Notes under the pieces: generated by a model
What the model was told of the DNA's origin: nothing
Databases searched by the model: none
What the model saw: only the letters and a program-made list of their open reading frames with translations
Translations under genes and position numbers: made by a program
Shown: positions 58,673 to 64,000 of the stretch, piece after piece
Layout: each line of letters starts with the position of its first letter
Numbering within the stretch: the stretch's first letter is position 1
Assembly: GCA_009599575.1 (NCBI GenBank)
Contig: VWND01000009.1
Coordinates: 620,001-684,000, forward strand
Direction: 5' to 3'
DNA: 64,000 nt
Source of the DNA: Blumeriella jaapii
Lineage: Eukaryota; Ascomycota; Leotiomycetes; Helotiales; Drepanopezizaceae

Positions 58673-59084
58673 TATCAAAAACCAACATCATGTATATAAG
58701 TCAGATAATCCGCCAAAACCTTCTGCCTCCTACAACCCTCGAATAACATTCTCTGCGGATAGGCCGTAAAGGCCGGATAATATTATAAGGACTGAAAATG
58801 ACATTTAGATAAAACACTTTATAGGAATAATTGCTAAAAAACCAGTTATTAAGATTATATTAAAAAAAATAAAAAAAGGTCGGAATAGAGGCTGGAAAAG
58901 CATATTAAATAAGGTTCGCCTGGTTTCCTGGGAAATACTTTTCTCGAGGGCTCCACCCCTCCTTTTGTACTTATACACGCCTTCTACTAGAAATGTAGAA
59001 GATAGAAATCAGTCTGACTATCAATCCAACCTTATCTGAGCTCTATTATCTGAACTAATGTTTCCCTGCCTTTCAATCCTTACA
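58673..59084 (+). repeat. LTR of element C (3')
   Basis: 412 bp. It starts TATCAAAAACC (a mutated TGTCAGGAACC) and ends TCCTTACA. It is more AT-rich at its start than the 5' copy. Confidence 0.92.
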
Positions 59085-62000
59085 TTTATACGCGAATCGC
59101 TTTTTAACTAAATTTATTATTCATTAAAATAATAAATCCTTAACCAAAGCGTACTACGAATCAAATCGTACGTACGAAAATCGTTCAAATGCTCTATAGG
59201 CTCCTCTTCAGCCCTTTGTTTTTTCTCTTTTTCCACGCCAAAACGCCCCCCTTAGCGTTTTTCCTTTTCGATCGAATCAACGACAACGCTCGTCTTTTAT
59301 TTCATACTAAAAAGTTCGAGGCCAATTTGCACGATCTTTTACGGACCGACTTTCGGTTCTACCCAAAGGCCTTTTCAAACTGATAAATATAAACGAAGTC
59401 GAACCGGCCGAAAATTCGCTTTTTAATAATAATAATAAAAACGAAAACCCTTTTCCAAACGACTTCCAAAACGCATACGAAAAAATCGAAGGCTTTTTCG
59501 CCAGTCGAGAAAACGCCTAGGCTTAAGCAAAACTTTTTTCTTAAGCGTGTTGCGCGATATGCGTTATTTTAACGTTCGAAAGCTTTTTAATGGCGATTTA
59601 TTAATAATTTCCGTTACATTCATTAAAAATAACCTTTCGTACAAAATGAAAGCGCTCGCCGATTTTGAAACGAACGGTTATACGTTAATCGATTCGGCGC
59701 TAATTAAATTCTTTTTTTTTTTTTTAAAACTTTTAATTCAATTTTTTCCGGCTTTTTTTCTTATAAAAAAATATAATAAAGCTCGTAGCCATTTAATTAT
59801 ATATTTTACGCTTCTCAATTTTATTATTAACAATCGAATATAATCGTTCACTTTTTTCTTAATTACCAACTTCGGAAATCATAATATAATTTTAAAAAAA
59901 GCTTGGCTGGCCGAACACCAAATTCTATTAAACTATAATAAACGCAAGCTTTATTAGCCGAAATCTTACCTTTTTACAGTTTTTTACGCTCGTTGTATTA
60001 AAATCTCTTATTTGCATTTCCGAAAAATTTAATCTCGCCATTAAAACGACGTTGTAAAACGTAACAAAAACCTTAATCAATTATAACAGATCTACGACGC
60101 TATGCGAAGCGCGAAAAAATCGAATTTTATTCGCGGTGCCAATTTCGATAGCGACGCTAATAAAATAATACAAAAAATTACACTATTTTCCCAGGCTGCC
60201 GATCTTTTTTTTATTATTTCTTTTTTTTTTTTTCTTTTTTCGTCAAAACAATTTCTTCGTTCTACGAAAAACAATTATATCAAAAACCGAAAAAAAACCT
60301 TCGCCGCGATAGCTTTTTAGCTTAATATAATCGATAATTCAAACAAGCCATTTTCTAAACTTTTCAAACGACCAATTCGAAAACGAATCCTTTAATTTAC
60401 TGCTTACCAATTTTTATCTGCCAAATTATTATACACGCTTTCAAGTTGATTTCTAAAAAAAAAGCAATTAAAATATTTTCAACCTTTTTATACGAAATCG
60501 ATAAAATATTAAACGACCTTACGTATAACACTTTTTTTAAAACTCAATTTTACAATCTTTTCGAACGTTTCAAAACCAATAAAATATCGATTTCGACCTT
60601 TTCAACCAGCTTAGCAGAGCTAATTTCGAATAAACTTTTTTTCGAATCTTTTCCCCCGAAATACAAAAACCTCGAATACGTATTTTCTAAAGCCGCCAAT
60701 AACGAGCTAGCTTCTCACCGGCCTTACGATCACAAAATCGAATTCATTATAAATAAAAAAAAACTGAAATACACTTTTTTATATAAAATATCGATTCTAA
60801 AGCTCGAAATTATTAAAACCTATTTGCAAAACAATTTTAATAAAAGTTTTATCGAACCTTTCACCGCTCTTTTCGCTGCTCTAATGCTTTTCGCTAAAAA
60901 ACCCGACGATTTACTGCGTTTTTGTATCGATTATCGAACTTTTAATAATATTACTCGTAAAAATCGCTACTTTTTCTTTTTTATCGATAAAACTTTTGTT
61001 TGTTTTTCGAAAGCGCGAATTTTTACGAAGCTCGATATTCGTCAAGCCTTTTACAAAATTCGAATAAATCCCGCCAATAAAAAATTAACGACGTTTCGTA
61101 CGCGTTACGGCGCTTATAAATGCAAAATGCTATTTTTTAATCTTATTAATAAATCCGCAATTTACCAACGCTATATAAACGACGTTTTTTTCGATTATTT
61201 AAACGATTTTTATATTGCATACCTAAATAACATTTTTATTTACTCGTCCGACCTTTTGAAACACGCTATATACGTTCGCAAAATGCTTCAAAAGCTCGCT
61301 AACGCTGAATTACAGGCCGATATTCGAAAGTCTAAATTCAACGTTACACGGACCCGTTACCTAGGCTTTATTATCTCGATTAAAAGCTTAAAAATAAATC
61401 TAAAAAAGGTTTCCGTAATCGCCTATTAAAAACCTTTTATTATTGTAAAAAATATACAAAACTTTTTTAATTTTTGTAATTTCTACCGACGTTTTATTCG
61501 AAACTACGATATAATTGCAAAACCTTTGGTCCATTTAATTAAAGCTAACGTTCCTTTTAATTTCACTTTTGAATATCAGAAAAGTTTCGACCTTTTTATA
61601 CTAGCCTTTACTATTGCACCAGTTCTATAATATTACAAGCAAGACTTTTTTTGCATATTAAAAACTAACGCTTCCGACGGCGTAGTAGCTTTTGTGCTTT
61701 CGCAATTTCATAGCGACGACTGGCTCCTAATCGCCTATTTTAGCAAAACTATAATCTTCGCAAAACTAAATTACGTCGTATACGACAAAAAAATGCTCGC
61801 AATCGTAAAATCTTTAAACAACTTTCGTATTAAATTAGCTAACTTAATTTATCAAATCAAAATAATCACTGATTATAAAACTTTAAAATATTTTATAACC
61901 TTCAAACTTTTAAACGCTCGATAAACACGCTGAGCCGAGCTTCTCGCCGACTACAACTTTTTTATTACGTACAAACCAAATAAACACAATCTTTTGGCTA

Positions 62001-62897
62001 ACGTATTAATACGTCGTACAAACGAATTCGACCGCTAAAACTTTTTAAACGCACTTAGCGTCTGCAAACACTTTTTCGAACCGATTAAATCGATTACCGC
62101 CTTTTAACTAAAAAACTTCGACCGCTCACAGCTTTCGAAACAGCTGTTTTTATCGTTAAAATAACTGATTTTTTATTCGCATTCCGTATCGTTGACCAGC
62201 TTTTCCACGCTAATCGCACAGCTAGCAGTCTAATAGCCCTTCGAAAAAAAGCTATACGAAACGCTACGAAAAAAAACGATAATAACATTTCGTATATATT
62301 TAAACGCGACCTGCTGTTATATCACGGTCGCCTAATAATACCAAACGTCGATTATTTTCGTTTGGCCCTTATACGAAAAATGCACGACCAAATCTCCACC
62401 GCTTATTTCAGCGCTCGCAAAACTACGCAATTGCTTTCGAACTAATATTATTAGCGAAATATAACAGCTTTTGTAAAACAATACTATCGCAACTGCCACG
62501 CTTATCGAAAGAATTTTGTTTTAAAAAATAAACGTTCCGGTCTTTTTCAGCCTTTTTCTGTTCTTAACCACTTTTAAAAGCACGTTATAATAAACTTTTG
62601 CAGCTTTAACAAAAATAAACACGATTACGATAACGTATTCGTAATAATAAATCGCTTTTCCAAGCAAGCTATTTCGATCTTTTACTATAAAAATATCGAC
62701 GTTCGAAACCTCGCCAAATTGTATATATTTCACGTATATAAGTATTTTAGCCTTTCAAAAAATATTATTAGCGATCGTAGCCTTTAATATTAGTCTACCT
62801 TCTGGTTTGAATTAAACAAAATATTCGATACGCAATTAAAGCTTTCGACAGCCGCTCATTCTGAAACCGACGGTCAGACCGAAATTTACAACTAATA
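59085..62897 (+). pseudogene. element A segment 3: gag end, RT, RNase H, integrase
   Basis: It resumes A after C: TTTAT then ACGCGAATCGC, which follows exactly from segment 2 when B is used as the uninterrupted reference. It contains the longest clean RT frame of the window (60,446-61,429, 327 codons), with FCIDYRTFNNIT, FTKLDIRQAFYKIRI and TFRTRYGAYKCKM, but the active-site box is mutated to YLNNIFIYS. RNase H (61,694-61,924) and integrase pieces follow to 62,897, where element D interrupts. Compared with B, about 1.15 kb including the 3' LTR should lie beyond D, outside the window. Confidence 0.88.
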
Positions 62898-63310
62898 TGT
62901 CAGGAACCAACATCACGTGTATGAGTCAGATGATCCGCCAAAACCCTCTGCCTCCTACCAACCCTCGAATAGCATTTTCTGCGAATAAGCCGTAAGGGCC
63001 GAATAGTATTATAAAAGCTGAAAATAACATTTAGATAAAACACTTTATAAAAATAATTGCTAAAAAACCAATTATTAAAATTATATTAAAAAGGATTAAA
63101 AAAAAGTCGGGATAGAGGCTGGAAAGCATATTAAATAAAATTCGCCTGGTTTTCTGGGAAATACTTTTTTCGAAGACTCTACCCCTTCTTTTGTACTTAT
63201 ACACGCCTTTTACTAAAAATATAAAAAATAAAAATCAGTCTGACTATTAACCCAATCTTATTTGAATTCTATTATTTAAATTAATATTTCCCTGCCTTTC
63301 AATCCTTACA
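62898..63310 (+). repeat. LTR of element D (5')
   Basis: 413 bp, TGTCAGGAACC to TCCTTACA, collinear with both C LTRs but with its own set of C-to-T and G-to-A changes. Confidence 0.92.
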
Positions 63311-64000
63311 TTCTGATCTTTTTACTCACCGAAACGGCAGTTCGATACTACTAAAACAACCTTCTATTACATTACTATACTTATATCGTTACTATCGATA
63401 TCATAGCTTTTCGCATTCGCAAAAAACAAGCATTTCCGGCTATTCAAAAAAACCTAGCACCTTCGGCTGCTTAAAAAAACCTCGTATTATCGTTTCCTCT
63501 AACGTCACCAATCTTATCAAAAGCCGAAAACACTTTACCATCAGGGCGCGACGACTCTTCAATTTTTTTTATCGAAAAAATTACTAAAAAAAGCCACGCT
63601 CAAAGCGATTCGAAAAAACTCTTCACCGAAACTCTAATTCATCTGGCTAATAAACGAATCCGCGCTAAACAAAAAAAAACGATAAACGTAAAAAAATAAA
63701 AGAAATACGAACTAAAATAAAACAGAAAAAAACTAAAAAAAAAATCTACGAAACAATCAAAAAATTCGAAAAAACTCTAAAACGCCGAAACGAATTCCGA
63801 AAAAAAATTAAACAATTTTAACGAAAACTTAACGCTTTCGAAAATATCGAAAAAAAGGTTTTTATATTCCTTAACACCGCCCCAACTGAAAAAAAACAGA
63901 AAATAACCCAAGTCGGCGATTACTATAAAATATCTTCGAAGCACTACGATAATAATACCTATTGGAAACGACCTAGCATTTCTTTTAAACATATTATACC
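62898..64000 (+). mobile_element. element D: second copy of the C family, truncated by window end
   Basis: It starts TGTCAGGAACC immediately after TAATA (62,893-62,897), the expected left copy of a 5-bp target duplication. The LTR is followed by the same leader as C (TTCTGATCTTTTTACTCA) and the beginning of gag. The gag N-terminus matches C at 52,467-52,800 but carries different stops. Confidence 0.9.

Larger units (their letters stand above)
51732..59084 (+). mobile_element. element C: complete chromodomain Ty3/gypsy retrotransposon, dead
   Basis: 7,353 bp with 412-413 bp LTRs (TGTCAGGAACC...CTTACA) and TTTAT target duplications (51,727-51,731 and 59,085-59,089). Gag and pol lie on the plus strand. 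It has gag, a CCHC knuckle, a protease-like FIDCGAE, RT with YFDDILIFS, RNase H, integrase and a chromodomain. A purine-rich tract AAAAAGGAGAATAA (58,659-58,672) precedes the 3' LTR. About 1.1 kb of unexplained sequence lies between the chromodomain and this tract. It is RIP-mutated throughout. Confidence 0.92.

Noticed and set aside
43560..64000. Centromere
   Set aside because: AT-rich and retroelement-filled, but only 20 kb is visible and nested RIP-affected elements are common in subtelomeres and scattered islands too. Nothing here is specific to a centromere.
1..64000. tRNA, rRNA or other structured RNA genes
   Set aside because: GTTCGA-type words (for example near 5,860) fall in coding sequence and lack a partner A-box and acceptor stem. 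None could be supported.

Overview
The window is nuclear DNA of a filamentous ascomycete (Pezizomycotina; I cannot resolve the class from sequence alone). The support is: many genes split by 48-160 bp GT-AG introns with CTRAY-like branch points; fungal families such as a CMT1/CAP59-type mannosyltransferase, a GH54 arabinofuranosidase and a PEX5 receptor with several WxxxF motifs; and an AT-rich block of retroelements that carries the marks of repeat-induced point mutation (RIP).

Layout. Positions 1-43,500 are gene-bearing and of balanced composition. In order they hold: an Old Yellow Enzyme (-, cut by the left edge), a Tc1/mariner relic, a CMT1-type mannosyltransferase (-), a SET/MYND protein (+), a Mis18-like zinc protein (-), a REX1-type RNA exonuclease (+), a large disordered protein of unknown function (-), STT3 (-), ATP synthase subunit e (-), dynein intermediate chain (+), PEX5 (-, with a one-base frameshift), a two-RRM protein with a mitochondrial presequence (-), an Esc1-like bHLH factor (-), then 8.7 kb of microsatellite-rich DNA with no gene I can support, then a secreted GH54/CBM42 alpha-L-arabinofuranosidase (-). 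There is no operon or biosynthetic cluster. The genes are mostly housekeeping and share only bidirectional promoters. The palindromic word around TGTACAGT recurs at about 20 intergenic sites, and CACGTG recurs close to several start codons.

From about 43,520 to the right edge the DNA becomes AT-rich, stop-ridden and gene-free. It resolves into nested insertions. A decayed Tc1/mariner transposase was hit by an LTR element A (+). A was then interrupted by an inverted full-length relative B (45216-51619, target duplication AAAGC), by an unrelated chromodomain gypsy element C (51732-59084, target duplication TTTAT), and by a second C-family copy D (from 62898, running off the window). Removing B and C restores a continuous gag reading frame in A, which confirms the order of events. 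All copies are mutated beyond coding capacity.

Splice sites were chosen by reading frame, GT/AG signals and domain continuity. Boundaries I could not settle are stated in the entries. I see no tRNA, rRNA or CRISPR array.
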